Shown here in pieces: positions 10,177 through 19,360 of a DNA stretch of 64,000 nucleotides. The stretch lies in the NCBI RefSeq assembly GCF_004770145.1, contig NZ_RQFW01000012.1, positions 186,001 to 250,000 of the forward strand, read 5' to 3'. The notes beneath the pieces are model-generated. The model did no database searches. It was not told where the DNA came from and saw nothing but the letters and a program-made list of their open reading frames with translations. This DNA is from Leptospira bourretii. Lineage in GTDB: Bacteria > Spirochaetota > Leptospiria > Leptospirales > Leptospiraceae. The stretch's first letter is position 1; the number at the start of each line of letters is the position of its first letter. The position numbers and the translations under genes are program-made.

Positions 10177-12141
10177 CTAACTATGAAATTTTTTCTTATC
10201 GTCAATTAACGACTGCACTACGGACGGATCTGCTAAAGTGCTGATATCTCCCAAAGTATCAAATTCGTTATTGGCAATTTTTCTTAAAATTCGGCGCATG
10301 ATTTTTCCCGACCTTGTTTTCGGAAGTCCCGGAGCCCAGTGAATCACTTCTGGTCTTGCAATTTTACCAATTACCTTTTCGACCATCGCAATCAGTTCTT
10401 TCTTTAAGGCATCGTTGGTAGTCACGCCATGTTTCACAGTCACATAGGCATAAATCCCTTGGCCTTTGATATCATGTGGAAATCCAACTACTGCTGCTTC
10501 AGCGACTGATTTATGTTCGACGAGTGCACTCTCCACCTCGGCTGATCCAATGCGATGACCAGAAACATTGAGTACATCATCGACTCTTCCTGTAATGCGA
10601 AAATAACCATCTTTGTCTTTGTTGGCACCATCGCCTGTGAAGTAATACCCTTTGAATTGAGAGAAGTAAGTATCAAAGAATCGTTTTGGATCGCCATATA
10701 CCCCTCGCATCATGGAAGGCCAAGGTTTGGCAATACATAGATTTCCAGAGATTTCTCCTTTGTCTTTGATCTCCACACCTTCATTATCCACAAGGACTGG
10801 TTGGATTCCATAAAATGGCCAACTCGCCGAACCTGGTTTTTGCGGAATGGCTCCAGGAACTCCAGAGATCATAATGGATCCTGTTTCTGTTTGCCACCAA
10901 GTATCTACAATCGGGCATTTTGACTTTCCAATATTGGTATGATACCATTCCCAAGCTTCCGGATTGATGGGTTCACCCACAGAACCAAGAAGGCGTAACG
11001 ATGCCAATGATCTCTTTTTGATAGGTTCAATTCCTTCTCGCATAAGAGCTCGGATGGCCGTCGGTGCTGTATAGAATACAGTCACCTTGTATTTATCAAT
11101 CACATCCCAAAATCGGCCAGCATCTGGATAACTAGGAACCCCTTCAAACATCAGCGACGTGGCCCCATTGGATAATGGTCCATAGAGAATATAACTGTGT
11201 CCCGTAATCCAACCAATGTCAGCTGTACACCAATAGGTATCTGTATCCTTATAATCAAAGATGGTGGCAAAGGTGAGATTGGCGCCAAGAAGATACCCGG
11301 CCGTTGTATGGAGGACACCTTTTGGTTTTCCCGTCGAACCAGAGGTATAAAGAATAAAAAGCGGATCTTCTGAATCCATCTGGACAGGTGGACATTCTTT
11401 TTTGATATCGGATTCTTTCATGAGGTAATGATACCAGTGGTCTCGCCCCTCTTTCCAATTTAAGTTTCCTTCATCCCCTGTTCGCTTAACAACAATTACG
11501 TCTTTAACCTTGTATTTACTTTCTTCTAAGGCAACATCGACATTTTTTTTAAGTTCGACTGGTTTGCCACCACGATACCCACCATCTGCCGTAATCACTA
11601 GTGTCGGTTTACAATCTTCAATTCGACCAAGAAGTGCTTCTGGAGAAAATCCACCAAAGACAACAGAATGTACTGCTCCAATGCGAGTACAAGCCAGTGT
11701 CGCAATGGCAAGCTCTGGAATCATAGGAAGGTAAATGAGAACACGGTCTCCTTTTTTTACATGGAATTTTTTCAGAACGTTTGCAAAGTGATTTACCTCG
11801 CGGTGGAGGTCATGATACGTAAGGACTCTGGATTCATCAGGGTTGTCTCCTTCCCAAATCAGAGCGGCTTTATTTTTTAGAGAAGAATCTAAATGTCTAT
11901 CTAAACAGTTATAGGAAACATTGAGTTTCCCACCGACAAACCATTCCACCTTGGCCTTAGCAAAATCGTGTTTGAGAACCTTGGTCCATTTTTTAAACCA
12001 AGTTAGGCGCTTTGCTTGTTCGGCCCAAAATTTTTCCGGTTTTTCAATGGATTCTTTATATTTTGTTTTGTATTCTTTTAAACTAACGTTCGCTAACTTT
12101 GCGAAGTCTTTGGACGGTGCCACGATTCTTTCTTTCGGCAT
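10177..12141 (-). CDS. acs: Acetyl-CoA synthetase
   Basis: A 654-residue member of the AMP-forming acyl-CoA synthetase family, the standard length for Acs. The nucleotide motif [12 protein letters not shown] lies at residues 265-276, the adenylation motif [15 protein letters not shown] and hinge [13 protein letters not shown] follow, and the C-terminal lysine that is acetylated in regulated Acs enzymes is present (SGKIMRR, Lys613). It activates acetate to acetyl-CoA, feeding the TCA cycle and fatty-acid use. A strong Shine-Dalgarno (AGAGGGA) precedes the ATG. Monocistronic by layout. Confidence 0.95.
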   Translation of the reverse strand: MPKERIVAPSKDFAKLANVSLKEYKTKYKESIEKPEKFWAEQAKRLTWFKKWTKVLKHDFAKAKVEWFVGGKLNVSYNCLDRHLDSSLKNKAALIWEGDNPDESRVLTYHDLHREVNHFANVLKKFHVKKGDRVLIYLPMIPELAIATLACTRIGAVHSVVFGGFSPEALLGRIEDCKPTLVITADGGYRGGKPVELKKNVDVALEESKYKVKDVIVVKRTGDEGNLNWKEGRDHWYHYLMKESDIKKECPPVQMDSEDPLFILYTSGSTGKPKGVLHTTAGYLLGANLTFATIFDYKDTDTYWCTADIGWITGHSYILYGPLSNGATSLMFEGVPSYPDAGRFWDVIDKYKVTVFYTAPTAIRALMREGIEPIKKRSLASLRLLGSVGEPINPEAWEWYHTNIGKSKCPIVDTWWQTETGSIMISGVPGAIPQKPGSASWPFYGIQPVLVDNEGVEIKDKGEISGNLCIAKPWPSMMRGVYGDPKRFFDTYFSQFKGYYFTGDGANKDKDGYFRITGRVDDVLNVSGHRIGSAEVESALVEHKSVAEAAVVGFPHDIKGQGIYAYVTVKHGVTTNDALKKELIAMVEKVIGKIARPEVIHWAPGLPKTRSGKIMRRILRKIANNEFDTLGDISTLADPSVVQSLIDDKKKFHS

Positions 12142-12161
12142 AGATTCCCTCTAGAGAAAGA

Positions 12162-12193
12162 ATGCTGAACTTTTTTTTAAAAAAGTCCAGCAT
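12162..12193 (-). terminator. Hairpin between folE and acs
   Basis: ATGCTG at 12162-12167 pairs with CAGCAT at 12188-12193, followed inward by one mismatch and an AC(T)n/(A)nGT stem. The strong stem contains T and A runs and could end folE transcription before acs. It lacks a separate T tail, so termination efficiency is uncertain. Confidence 0.4.
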
Positions 12194-12224
12194 GAATCTG
12201 AAAATTTGAATTTAAAAATTGAAC

Positions 12225-12776
12225 CTAATGGGAACCGGTTCGGATCAAATCCAAAAACTCACTGCGAGTGGTGGGATCTGTTTTGAATAGGCCAAGTAGG
12301 CTAGAAGTAAAGAGTTCTGAGTTTTGTTTTTCCACTCCACGCATCATCATACATAAATGTTTGGCTTTGATGACAACACCCACACCAAGCGGATCTAAGG
12401 TTTCTTGGATGGCTTGTGCAATTTGGTCTGTCAGACGTTCCTGTACTTGGAGACGACGGGCAAACACATCAACAATCCTTGGAATTTTACTGATTCCTAT
12501 GATTTTTTTATTCGGAATGTAAGCTACATGAGCTCTTCCATAAAACGGAAGTAAGTGGTGTTCGCATAAAGAATACATCTCGATATCTCGCACTAAAACC
12601 ATACCAGTAGTGCTCTCTTCGAAGATCGCTCCGTTCACAAGTTGGTTCAAATCAGCCTTATACCCACTGGTCAAAAAGTCATAGGCTTTTTTCACACGGT
12701 TGGGCGTTTTTACAAGACCCTCTCTTGAAGGATCTTCACCAATTTGTTTTAGGATTTCTTCGATTAAGTTTTCCAT
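12225..12776 (-). CDS. folE: GTP cyclohydrolase I (FolE type)
   Basis: A 183-residue enzyme, typical for FolE1. The zinc ligands are visible: Cys71 and His74 in CEHHLLPF, and Cys142 in [12 protein letters not shown]-binding and substrate loops ([22 protein letters not shown]) are intact. It converts GTP to 7,8-dihydroneopterin triphosphate, the entry to folate and possibly queuosine precursors. No other folate or queuosine genes lie nearby. It is divergent from the glycosyltransferase gene at 12933. Confidence 0.95.
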   Translation of the reverse strand: MENLIEEILKQIGEDPSREGLVKTPNRVKKAYDFLTSGYKADLNQLVNGAIFEESTTGMVLVRDIEMYSLCEHHLLPFYGRAHVAYIPNKKIIGISKIPRIVDVFARRLQVQERLTDQIAQAIQETLDPLGVGVVIKAKHLCMMMRGVEKQNSELFTSSLLGLFKTDPTTRSEFLDLIRTGSH

Positions 12777-12932
12777 TCGATTCCTTTTGACAGATATGTT
12801 CCTGGTATCGTGATCCTACATCCCAAATTATGAATGCAGAATAATTACTACTAATTTGACTAGACTTGACTTCTTGGGAAAAGATACATTTCCTTTTTTT
12901 AAATTAATTCTAAAGGACATAATCAATAACGA

Positions 12933-14042
12933 ATGCGGCTGAAAATTGGATACGATGCAAGGATGATCGAAAATTCTGGGATTGGGATTCGGATCCAACA
13001 TATTTTGAAGTTTTGGCCCATTTCCCATCAGCTTGCCGATTTGTTTATCTTTGGTGATCCTAGAATTCTAAAAAAATACAATCTTCCTAAGCACGCAAGT
13101 ATCATTGAATACAAAACAAGTATCTATTCTCCAAAAGAATTTTTAGGTCATCCCAAAATGGCCGAAATGGATTTTTTAGACATCCCTCATTTTAACATTC
13201 CCTTTCCGTACATTCATAAGTGCATTGTTACCATTCACGATCTCATTCCATATCATTTCAAAGCGGCTCATAGTTCTCTCGTCAAACGTGTGTATATGCA
13301 AATTGTCTTTCGTTGGATCAAATGGTTTGCTCGCAAAATCATTGCCGTTTCGGAATACACGAAAGAGGATTTAGTAAAAAGTTTTGGATATTCGGAAGAA
13401 AAAACTTCTGTAGTCTACAATGGAATTGATTTGAAAAATTTTTCCAAACAACCATCTACAAAACTTTCACAATTTCTTAAAAAAAACAAACTTCCAAAAT
13501 CATATTTGTTTACGGTTGGAATTGGAAAAACTCATAAAAATTTTCCATTTTTATTATCCAATTTAGAAACACTTTGGGAAAAAAAGAAACTTTCCTTTCC
13601 ATTGGTGGTAGGTGGTCTTAAGGAAGAAATCCCAGAAGAATTTTTAGAAATCCAAAAAAGATATCCCAACCAAATTTATTTTTTATCTCATCTGCCATAT
13701 GCAGAACTCCCACTTGCTTACCAAGGTGCAAAAGTATTTCTTTATCCTTCATTGTTTGAAGGGTTCGGATTCCCCGTTTTGGAAGCCCAAAGTGTAGGCA
13801 CTCCTGTTTTTTCTTCCAACGCCAGCGTTTTACCAGAAGTTTTAGGCAATGGTTACGAATCCTTTGATCCAAAAGATTCCCATTCCTTCCAATCCAAACT
13901 ACTCGCATTACTGAAAGATTCAAAACGATTGAATGCACTCAAAAGTTTAGGGGAAAAAAATGCGGCTAGGTTCCAGTGGAAGTCTGCCATCCAAAACTTG
14001 GAACGGGTGTACGAACCAATCCTCAAAGGAAAAAAAGATTAA
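12933..14042 (+). CDS. GT4-family glycosyltransferase
   Basis: A 369-residue protein with a Rossmann-type N-terminal half and a GT-B C-terminal domain of the glycosyltransferase group 1 (GT4) type. Visible elements are GIGKTHKNF at the start of the second domain and the E-x7-E signature in LFEGFGFPVLEAQ, followed by TPVFSSNASVLPEVLG. It should transfer a sugar from a nucleotide donor to a glycan or lipid acceptor with retention of configuration. It stands alone and not in an LPS cluster, so the acceptor is unknown. Confidence 0.88.
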   Translation: MRLKIGYDARMIENSGIGIRIQHILKFWPISHQLADLFIFGDPRILKKYNLPKHASIIEYKTSIYSPKEFLGHPKMAEMDFLDIPHFNIPFPYIHKCIVTIHDLIPYHFKAAHSSLVKRVYMQIVFRWIKWFARKIIAVSEYTKEDLVKSFGYSEEKTSVVYNGIDLKNFSKQPSTKLSQFLKKNKLPKSYLFTVGIGKTHKNFPFLLSNLETLWEKKKLSFPLVVGGLKEEIPEEFLEIQKRYPNQIYFLSHLPYAELPLAYQGAKVFLYPSLFEGFGFPVLEAQSVGTPVFSSNASVLPEVLGNGYESFDPKDSHSFQSKLLALLKDSKRLNALKSLGEKNAARFQWKSAIQNLERVYEPILKGKKD

Positions 14043-14144
14043 ACCCTAATTCACATTTTCCGAATTTCCGCAAAATTTGCTAAAATCATTCAAAAAAAAT
14101 TCTTGTCGTACCATTTGCTAGCTTAGAGACTGATTCTCAGAACC

Positions 14145-14336
14145 ATGATCAAGTGTCACTGTGCAGAAGTTTTCTTTGAATCTATCTTAAATGTTGTCAA
14201 AGATACGAATCGCCCTATACTAGAAGTCGCCCGCGAGATGGGAGCGGCTGATACTTGTACGGCTTGTGTTCCGGATATGTTAGCCTTCATCGAGCAGGAA
14301 TTGGAAGGTCAACTTGCAGGAAATACAAGTCATTGA
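14145..14336 (+). CDS. Bfd-like [2Fe-2S] ferredoxin domain protein
   Basis: A 63-residue protein with the Bfd-type cluster spacing Cys4-x-Cys6-x31-Cys38-x2-Cys41, which binds a [2Fe-2S] cluster in bacterioferritin-associated ferredoxin. Family knowledge links Bfd to iron release from bacterioferritin or to electron transfer. No bacterioferritin gene is in the window. The 3' end overlaps the TTG start of the cupin gene by 23 bases, so translation is coupled. Confidence 0.75.
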   Translation: MIKCHCAEVFFESILNVVKDTNRPILEVAREMGAADTCTACVPDMLAFIEQELEGQLAGNTSH

Positions 14337-14787
14337 TTCCGACTTAATCGGAACTCTCGTTAAAAAAGCCCAAAACGCAGAAAGAAAACGTACCAATTTT
14401 AACTTCCACGAACAAAAGGAAGTGTACCAAAGATTCTTAAACGTTCTTTCAAAAGATACCTACATTCCACCTCACAGACATTTGTCGGATCCAAAACCCG
14501 AAACCTTCATCATCCTCGAAGGGGAAATTGGTTTTTTGATTTTTGATGAAAACGGCGAAGTAAAAGAAGCTCATAAACTTTCGGCCAATGGTCCGAAACG
14601 TGGGATTGATTTACAACCAGGTGTTTGGCATAGTTTGGTTTGTTTGTCTGAAACAGCAGTTTGTTTTGAAGGAAAGTCTGGTCCTTATGATCCCACAGTT
14701 GATAAAGAATTTCATCCAAAGTATCCACTAGAAGGTGATCCAAAGTTTAAAGAAACCATCCGATCATTTGAATCTTTATTTGTATGA
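14314..14787 (+). CDS. WbuC-family cupin metalloprotein
   Basis: A 157-residue single-domain cupin. Likely metal ligands are His54 and His56 (PPHRH), Glu63 and His106 (PGVWHSL), spaced as in WbuC-type proteins, which often sit near O-antigen genes but have no settled activity. The start is TTG at 14314 because no ATG is available and a GGAAGG Shine-Dalgarno lies about eight bases upstream. It overlaps the Bfd-like gene before it and the esterase after it (ATGA), giving a tightly coupled operon. Confidence 0.75.
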   Translation: MQEIQVIDSDLIGTLVKKAQNAERKRTNFNFHEQKEVYQRFLNVLSKDTYIPPHRHLSDPKPETFIILEGEIGFLIFDENGEVKEAHKLSANGPKRGIDLQPGVWHSLVCLSETAVCFEGKSGPYDPTVDKEFHPKYPLEGDPKFKETIRSFESLFV

Positions 14788-15800
14788 AGTGGATTTTTGT
14801 TCAGATTCAGTTGCACCTACTTTTGATCATGGTTTCTTTTTCTTTTTTTTGTAAATCCCTGCCATCCATTGTTCCGGTCAAAGAACACAAACTACAATCA
14901 ATCTCATCTGATGGAATCTTACGTTCCTTTCGGTATTACATCCCCAAACAAATAAATGAAAACAAATTGCCGGTGGTATTTCTATTACATGGTGGCGGTG
15001 GAACTGGGGAAGGGATGATTTATCTCACTCGCATGTCTGAAAAAGCAGAGGAATATGGATTCATTGCAGTGTATCCAGATGGTTATGCAAACCGATGGAA
15101 TGATGGAAGAAAAATTCCACATTCTTTAACGGACAAAAGAAACACAAAGGACGTTATTTTTTTCCGTGATATGATTCGTCATTTGGATGCTGAACATTCC
15201 ATTGATTACAATCGAATCCATGCGGTAGGAATTTCCAATGGTGGATTTATGACGCAACGTTTGTTATGTGAAGCTCCTGACTTGTTTAGTTCAGGTTATT
15301 CTGTGGCAGCAGTGACATCCAGAGGATTAAAGGAAATTTGTGAACATCCCCCGCAAAAATCATTGGGTTTCATTATGGGAATGTCTGATGATGTAGTTCC
15401 CTACCAAGGAGGAACCGTTTCCATTCCTGCTGATCCCAATCACCAATCGCAAAGAATTGCTGCAGGAGATGTTCTTTCCTATTTAGAATCATTAGAATAT
15501 TGGACATCGAGTTTCTCCTGCAAAGAGGAAACAAAATCCAAAAAAAGACATATGAACAAATTTTGGAAGAGGGACATCCAATACACTAAATTCACGGATT
15601 GTTCGTCTGACCAAATTGTAGAAGGGTATTTGATCCCTGGTGGCGGTCATATTTGGCCTAACGGTTTTTATTACCAAAATGAAAAACAATACGGATACTT
15701 AAGTAAGGACTTGGATACAAGAGAGATTGTGTTACAATTCTTTCGGACTACGTATAAAAAAGAGAAGTTGGTAAATAACAATGCACCATTCGGAAATTAG
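14784..15800 (+). CDS. PHB-depolymerase/feruloyl-esterase-like lipoprotein hydrolase
   Basis: A 338-residue alpha/beta hydrolase of the esterase_phd (LpqC-like) group. A signal segment ends at Cys23 (SFSFFC), so a lipid anchor is likely. The oxyanion region HGGGGTG, nucleophile Ser151 in GISNGG, Asp202/203 in MSDDVVPY and His289 in GGGHIWP form a complete catalytic set. Members cleave short-chain esters or polyhydroxyalkanoate; the substrate is unknown here. The start overlaps the cupin stop (ATGA) and the end overlaps the next hydrolase by 20 bases. Confidence 0.8.
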   Translation: MKWIFVQIQLHLLLIMVSFSFFCKSLPSIVPVKEHKLQSISSDGILRSFRYYIPKQINENKLPVVFLLHGGGGTGEGMIYLTRMSEKAEEYGFIAVYPDGYANRWNDGRKIPHSLTDKRNTKDVIFFRDMIRHLDAEHSIDYNRIHAVGISNGGFMTQRLLCEAPDLFSSGYSVAAVTSRGLKEICEHPPQKSLGFIMGMSDDVVPYQGGTVSIPADPNHQSQRIAAGDVLSYLESLEYWTSSFSCKEETKSKKRHMNKFWKRDIQYTKFTDCSSDQIVEGYLIPGGGHIWPNGFYYQNEKQYGYLSKDLDTREIVLQFFRTTYKKEKLVNNNAPFGN

Positions 15801-16659
15801 AAATTCATCCACTGTATTTACCACTTTAGAAACAGGAAAAGGAGAACCTGTTCTTTTCCTTCATGGATTTCCTGATAACCATAAAACATTTGCACCGATT
15901 ATGGAAGTGATTGGAAAAAAGGGTTTTCAATGCATTGCTCCTGTTATGCGAGGTTATGAACCGTCGACAATTTCTCATGCACATAAATTACATGTCGTCG
16001 ATTTAGTTGATGATATTTTAGGATGGATGGAGGATAGACTTTGGGACCGAGTTCATCTCGTTGGTCACAACTGGGGTGCAGTCATTGCCTATGCGGCAGG
16101 GATGTATTATCCGAATCGTATCAAATCCATCACAAGTCTTGGAGTCCCTTTACTTCGAACCTACCAAGATTCCTTTCTTTGGGCACCCCAACAAACAATT
16201 CATTCCTGGTACGTTTTGTTATTCCAAATTCCTTTTTTAGCAGAACTTACGATTCGGACCAATGATTTTGCTTTAGTTGATTTTTTATGGAAAGATTGGT
16301 CACCAGGATATACTCCGAACCAAGACCATCTAGCAGAGATTAAAGCTAATTTCCAAAATCCAGGAATCTTATCTTCAGCACTTTCTTATTATAGAAACTT
16401 AAATGACCTTTTCACTGAATCCGGTCGGGAAAGTATTTTAGGAATTTTGGATTCAAAAATTACAGTACCCACACAAATTCTCTATGGACTAAACGATGGA
16501 TGTTTTCATAAGAATCTATTTGAACACCTGCTCGACGAAACAGACTTTCCCTGTGGGTTTCGTAAAATTGGTTTCGATCACGCAGGACATTTCTTACATT
16601 GGGAAAAAAGAGATGAAGTGACAAAATTGATTTTAGAATGGTTACAAAAAAATAATTAA
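15781..16659 (+). CDS. Epoxide-hydrolase-like alpha/beta hydrolase with Asn at the nucleophile
   Basis: A 292-residue protein with the layout of epoxide hydrolases and haloalkane dehalogenases: HGFPDN oxyanion loop, nucleophile elbow GHNWGA at residues 95-100, a helical cap, and the terminal His in GFDHAGHFLHWE. In the family the elbow reads GHDWG, with Asp as nucleophile. Here codon 16069-16071 is aac (Asn97). The protein may therefore be inactive, use another mechanism, or bind ligand only. There is no signal peptide. It overlaps the esterase gene by 20 bases. Confidence 0.75.
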   Translation: MHHSEIRNSSTVFTTLETGKGEPVLFLHGFPDNHKTFAPIMEVIGKKGFQCIAPVMRGYEPSTISHAHKLHVVDLVDDILGWMEDRLWDRVHLVGHNWGAVIAYAAGMYYPNRIKSITSLGVPLLRTYQDSFLWAPQQTIHSWYVLLFQIPFLAELTIRTNDFALVDFLWKDWSPGYTPNQDHLAEIKANFQNPGILSSALSYYRNLNDLFTESGRESILGILDSKITVPTQILYGLNDGCFHKNLFEHLLDETDFPCGFRKIGFDHAGHFLHWEKRDEVTKLILEWLQKNN

Positions 16660-16706
16660 GAATCCATTCACTTTCTTTCGTCAAACGTTCTTTAAGGAGA
16701 TTGGAT

Positions 16707-16907
16707 ATGTTTCAAAATATGGGTCTTTATGACAGAATCATTCGAGTGGTCGTTGGCTTGGTATTAGGTGGTCTTTATTTAGGTGGAGTCGTAGAAGGAA
16801 CAACAGCAATCGTTTTGTTTGTTATCGGCCTTGTAATGATCGCAACTTCTGCTATCGGATTTTGCCCAGCTTACCTTCCTTTCAAAATCACAACAAAAGA
16901 AAAATAA
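16707..16907 (+). CDS. DUF2892 small membrane protein
   Basis: A 66-residue protein with two hydrophobic helices and the YgaP-type pattern (NMGLYDRIIRVVVG at the start, GFCPAYLPF near the end). The ATG at 16707 is chosen because AGGAG lies seven bases upstream; a TTG at 16701 is too close to it. DUF2892 domains are found fused to rhodanese in YgaP and as free small inner-membrane proteins of unknown role. A strong terminator follows. Confidence 0.8.
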   Translation: MFQNMGLYDRIIRVVVGLVLGGLYLGGVVEGTTAIVLFVIGLVMIATSAIGFCPAYLPFKITTKEK

Positions 16908-16924
16908 CAGAAATTGGATTCATC

Positions 16925-16966
16925 CAACTCACAAATTTAGGTTTGTGAGTTGTTGGTTATTTTTTT
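16925..16966. terminator. Strong intrinsic terminator between convergent genes
   Basis: CAACTCACAAA at 16925-16935 pairs perfectly with TTTGTGAGTTG at 16942-16952 (11 bp, six-base loop). A T run follows at 16960-16966. It ends the DUF2892 transcript on the plus strand. The stem lies just past the minus-strand stop at 16957, so it may serve both directions. Confidence 0.8.
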
Positions 16967-18072
16967 AAACTCACGAGAACTTCATAATGTTGAGTTCTTG
17001 GAAAAAAATCAAACAACCCCACATAGTGCAATCGATAACCTATCTTTTCTAGTCTTGTAATATCTCTTTTCAGTGTGCTTGGATTACAGCTAGAATATAC
17101 AATTTGTTTTGGTAAAAACAAAGAAGCGGATTCCACAATTCCTTCGGAAAGTCCGGCCCTTGGTGGATTCACAATCCATATCGGAAACTTTGCAGCATGT
17201 TTTGGTAGATGTTTTTGATACAAATCACTGACTTCATATTCAAACTGCAATGCATTGTTTGTTTTCGCATTTTCCTTTGCATATCGAATGCTTTTTTCAT
17301 GAGATTCCATCCCAAACAGAGAGACGATTTTTTCCCGTATCGATATTCCAATTGTACCACAACCGCAAAAAAGCTCTAAAATTTGAGCCGAATCTGGTAA
17401 TAAGGATTTGATTTTTTCTAACCATGGTTCTAAAAGAAACCTGTTGATTTGAAAGAATCCACGTTCGGGCACTTTTAGTTTTGTATTAAAAAAAACAATT
17501 TCGGTTTGGTCTCTCTCATAATTAACAACGGATTTGGAAGAAAGTCTAAGTTGGATCGATTTTTGTTTCGATACTGACTTTTTAATCCCTTGGGGAATTT
17601 CAGCCCATAACAAACGTTTATCGATAGTTTTACACACAAATTGAGATTCATTGACTACTCGGTGGCTATTCTTTGCAAAATATCCAATTTCTTTTCCATC
17701 GGATTGCCATTGCACATTGTTTCGGTATTCGTTTTCTGGGCCGGTGACCAGTTCCACTTTCCCTTTCCATTCAGGAAACATAGCTTCGAGTAGTGATGTT
17801 TTGATTTGGATTTCATCTTGGTAGGAGATATGGCGGTAACTACAACCACCACATTCCAGAAAAACCGAACAATCTGATGTGATCCTCATTTCTGCCGGTT
17901 CAATCACTTCCGAAACAGTTCCAAACCATTCTTTGTTTCCGGTCTTATAAAGACTTATGTCTACCAATTCTCCCGGGATTCCACCCTCAACAAAGACAGC
18001 ATGACCCTCGTGGTGCGCTAAACAGAAACCACCATTTACCCACTTTTCTAGTTTTATTCGCAACTTTTCCAT
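16957..18072 (-). CDS. TrmA/RlmC/RlmD-family RNA (uracil-5-)-methyltransferase
   Basis: A 371-residue enzyme with an N-terminal TRAM-like domain, an iron-sulphur cysteine set (Cys68, Cys74, Cys77 and Cys147), the SAM motif LELFCGCGTIG, the NPPRAGLSEG motif (usually DPPR) and the catalytic cysteine in YSSCNPSTL (Cys329). It should make 5-methyluridine in tRNA or 23S rRNA. The cysteine cluster argues for the RlmD/RlmCD side, but the exact target cannot be assigned by eye. It is divergent from the tRNA cluster. Confidence 0.88.
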   Translation of the reverse strand: MEKLRIKLEKWVNGGFCLAHHEGHAVFVEGGIPGELVDISLYKTGNKEWFGTVSEVIEPAEMRITSDCSVFLECGGCSYRHISYQDEIQIKTSLLEAMFPEWKGKVELVTGPENEYRNNVQWQSDGKEIGYFAKNSHRVVNESQFVCKTIDKRLLWAEIPQGIKKSVSKQKSIQLRLSSKSVVNYERDQTEIVFFNTKLKVPERGFFQINRFLLEPWLEKIKSLLPDSAQILELFCGCGTIGISIREKIVSLFGMESHEKSIRYAKENAKTNNALQFEYEVSDLYQKHLPKHAAKFPIWIVNPPRAGLSEGIVESASLFLPKQIVYSSCNPSTLKRDITRLEKIGYRLHYVGLFDFFPRTQHYEVLVSLKK

Positions 18073-18100
18073 TCTCTAGAACCATTCATTGAATATTCAT

Positions 18101-18128
18101 TTGACACTGCACTCGCATTTAACATAAC
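18101..18128 (+). promoter_or_regulatory. Probable sigma-70 promoter of the tRNA cluster
   Basis: A perfect -35 hexamer TTGACA at 18101-18106, a 16-base spacer and CATAAC at 18123-18128 as a four-of-six -10. Predicted transcription would start about 8 bases before tRNA-Ser(UGA). Confidence 0.6.
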
Positions 18129-18142
18129 GGATAGGTACTCTT

Positions 18143-18226
<84 letters not shown>

Positions 18227-18233
18227 AGTCGCT

Positions 18234-18321
<88 letters not shown>

Positions 18322-18331
18322 TGTTACCGCC

Positions 18332-18763
18332 ATGAATACCGCCCAAATCAAAGAAAAAATCCAGACTCTCAAGGCCTACTTACTGACCGATGAAGCGGCA
18401 AAAATTTCGGCTGTTCTACCACTTTATTTTTCTTGGGTTCCCGTATTTACTTGGAAACGAAATGTTCCGGAATTTGTGACTGTTTGTTTGTATTCTGCAG
18501 TTAATACTTGTTTGTTCTTACTGGTCCTTCTCTTTGCACAAGTTGTTTCCGTTTTGCCTTTCGTTGGTCTATATTTGGCTGCAACCATTCACTTACTTTC
18601 TGTACTACTTTATCTAGGAATTTCTGGATTTTTGATTTACTCCATCCGCTTAAAAAAAAGCATAGAGATACCCGTTCTTTTGGACTGGGTAAAAATGCTT
18701 CAAGCATTCATTGCGCCCATAGCTCAACTGGATAGAGTATCTGACTACGGATCAGAAGGTTAG
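18332..18763 (+). CDS. Small multi-pass membrane protein whose frame ends inside tRNA-Arg
   Basis: A 143-residue protein from the ATG at 18332. It has three or four hydrophobic helices between about residues 25 and 110 and resembles DUF4870-like membrane proteins only in general plan; I do not recognise a family. The frame runs into tRNA-Arg(ACG). Codon 128 begins exactly at the tRNA 5' end (18713), and the last 16 residues (APIAQLDRVSDYGSEG) and the TAG stop are tRNA sequence. RNase P cleavage would leave a message without a stop codon. It starts 12 bases after tRNA-Ser(GCU). Confidence 0.6.
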   Translation: MNTAQIKEKIQTLKAYLLTDEAAKISAVLPLYFSWVPVFTWKRNVPEFVTVCLYSAVNTCLFLLVLLFAQVVSVLPFVGLYLAATIHLLSVLLYLGISGFLIYSIRLKKSIEIPVLLDWVKMLQAFIAPIAQLDRVSDYGSEG

Positions 18764-18786
18764 AGGTTCAAATCCTCTTGGGCGCG
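18713..18786 (+). tRNA. tRNA-Arg(ACG)
   Basis: Acceptor GCGCCCA (18713-18719) pairs with TGGGCGC (18779-18785), discriminator G. The anticodon loop CTACGGA gives ACG, the bacterial tRNA whose A34 is deaminated to inosine. The T arm is AGAGGTTCAAATCCTCT. The CCA is not encoded. It overlaps the end of the membrane-protein frame, and tadA starts two bases after the discriminator. Confidence 0.96.
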
Positions 18787-18787
18787 C

Positions 18788-19228
18788 GTGGAAGCATTCG
18801 AATCGTTTCTTGGCCGCTATACAGAAGCCATTTCTAACCACCCAGAAGAAATTCCCTCTTATTCAGAAATCATCACACGAGATGGAAAAGTAATTTCCTC
18901 TGCCTTTAATTCCGTCGAACAAACATTAAATCCTACAAAACACAGCGAAATTTTAGCAATCGAAGAGGCTCTTTCGAAAACGGAAGGTCGATATCTTAAC
19001 GATCATATTTTGATTACGGCTCTCGAACCTTGTTTACTTTGTGCTGGTGCCATTTTGAGGGTAAAAATTCCAGAAGTGGTTTATTTTGTTCCGGCAAAAC
19101 CAGGGGAAGGAATTTCTTCTTACACAACCGAATCTATTTATTTATTGAATCATTTTCCGAAGTGCACCCTCATCCCAAGATCCCACATAAAATTTGAATT
19201 TCTGAGTTTTTTCAAAGAGAAAAGGTAG
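18788..19228 (+). CDS. tadA: tRNA-specific adenosine deaminase
   Basis: A 146-residue cytidine-deaminase-fold enzyme. The zinc site is His52 with catalytic Glu54 (HSEILA, usually HAE) and PCLLC with Cys82 and Cys85. TadA converts A34 to inosine in tRNA-Arg(ACG). The start is GTG at 18788, two bases after that very tRNA, with no Shine-Dalgarno outside the tRNA body. After 3' trimming of the tRNA the message would be nearly leaderless. The sequence is shorter at the N terminus than some TadA proteins. The position upstream of dnaX matches a gene order known from other bacteria. Confidence 0.88.
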   Translation: MEAFESFLGRYTEAISNHPEEIPSYSEIITRDGKVISSAFNSVEQTLNPTKHSEILAIEEALSKTEGRYLNDHILITALEPCLLCAGAILRVKIPEVVYFVPAKPGEGISSYTTESIYLLNHFPKCTLIPRSHIKFEFLSFFKEKR

Positions 19229-19273
19229 AATTCTTTTGAGCGTTTCATTTTATGGAAGCCAGTAGAAACCATT

Positions 19274-19360
<87 letters not shown>

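Noticed and set aside
14126..14138. GAGA-N5-TCTC inverted repeat before the Bfd-like gene as a Fur-type operator
   Set aside because: Too short and a poor match to the 7-1-7 Fur or PerR consensus; such repeats occur by chance.
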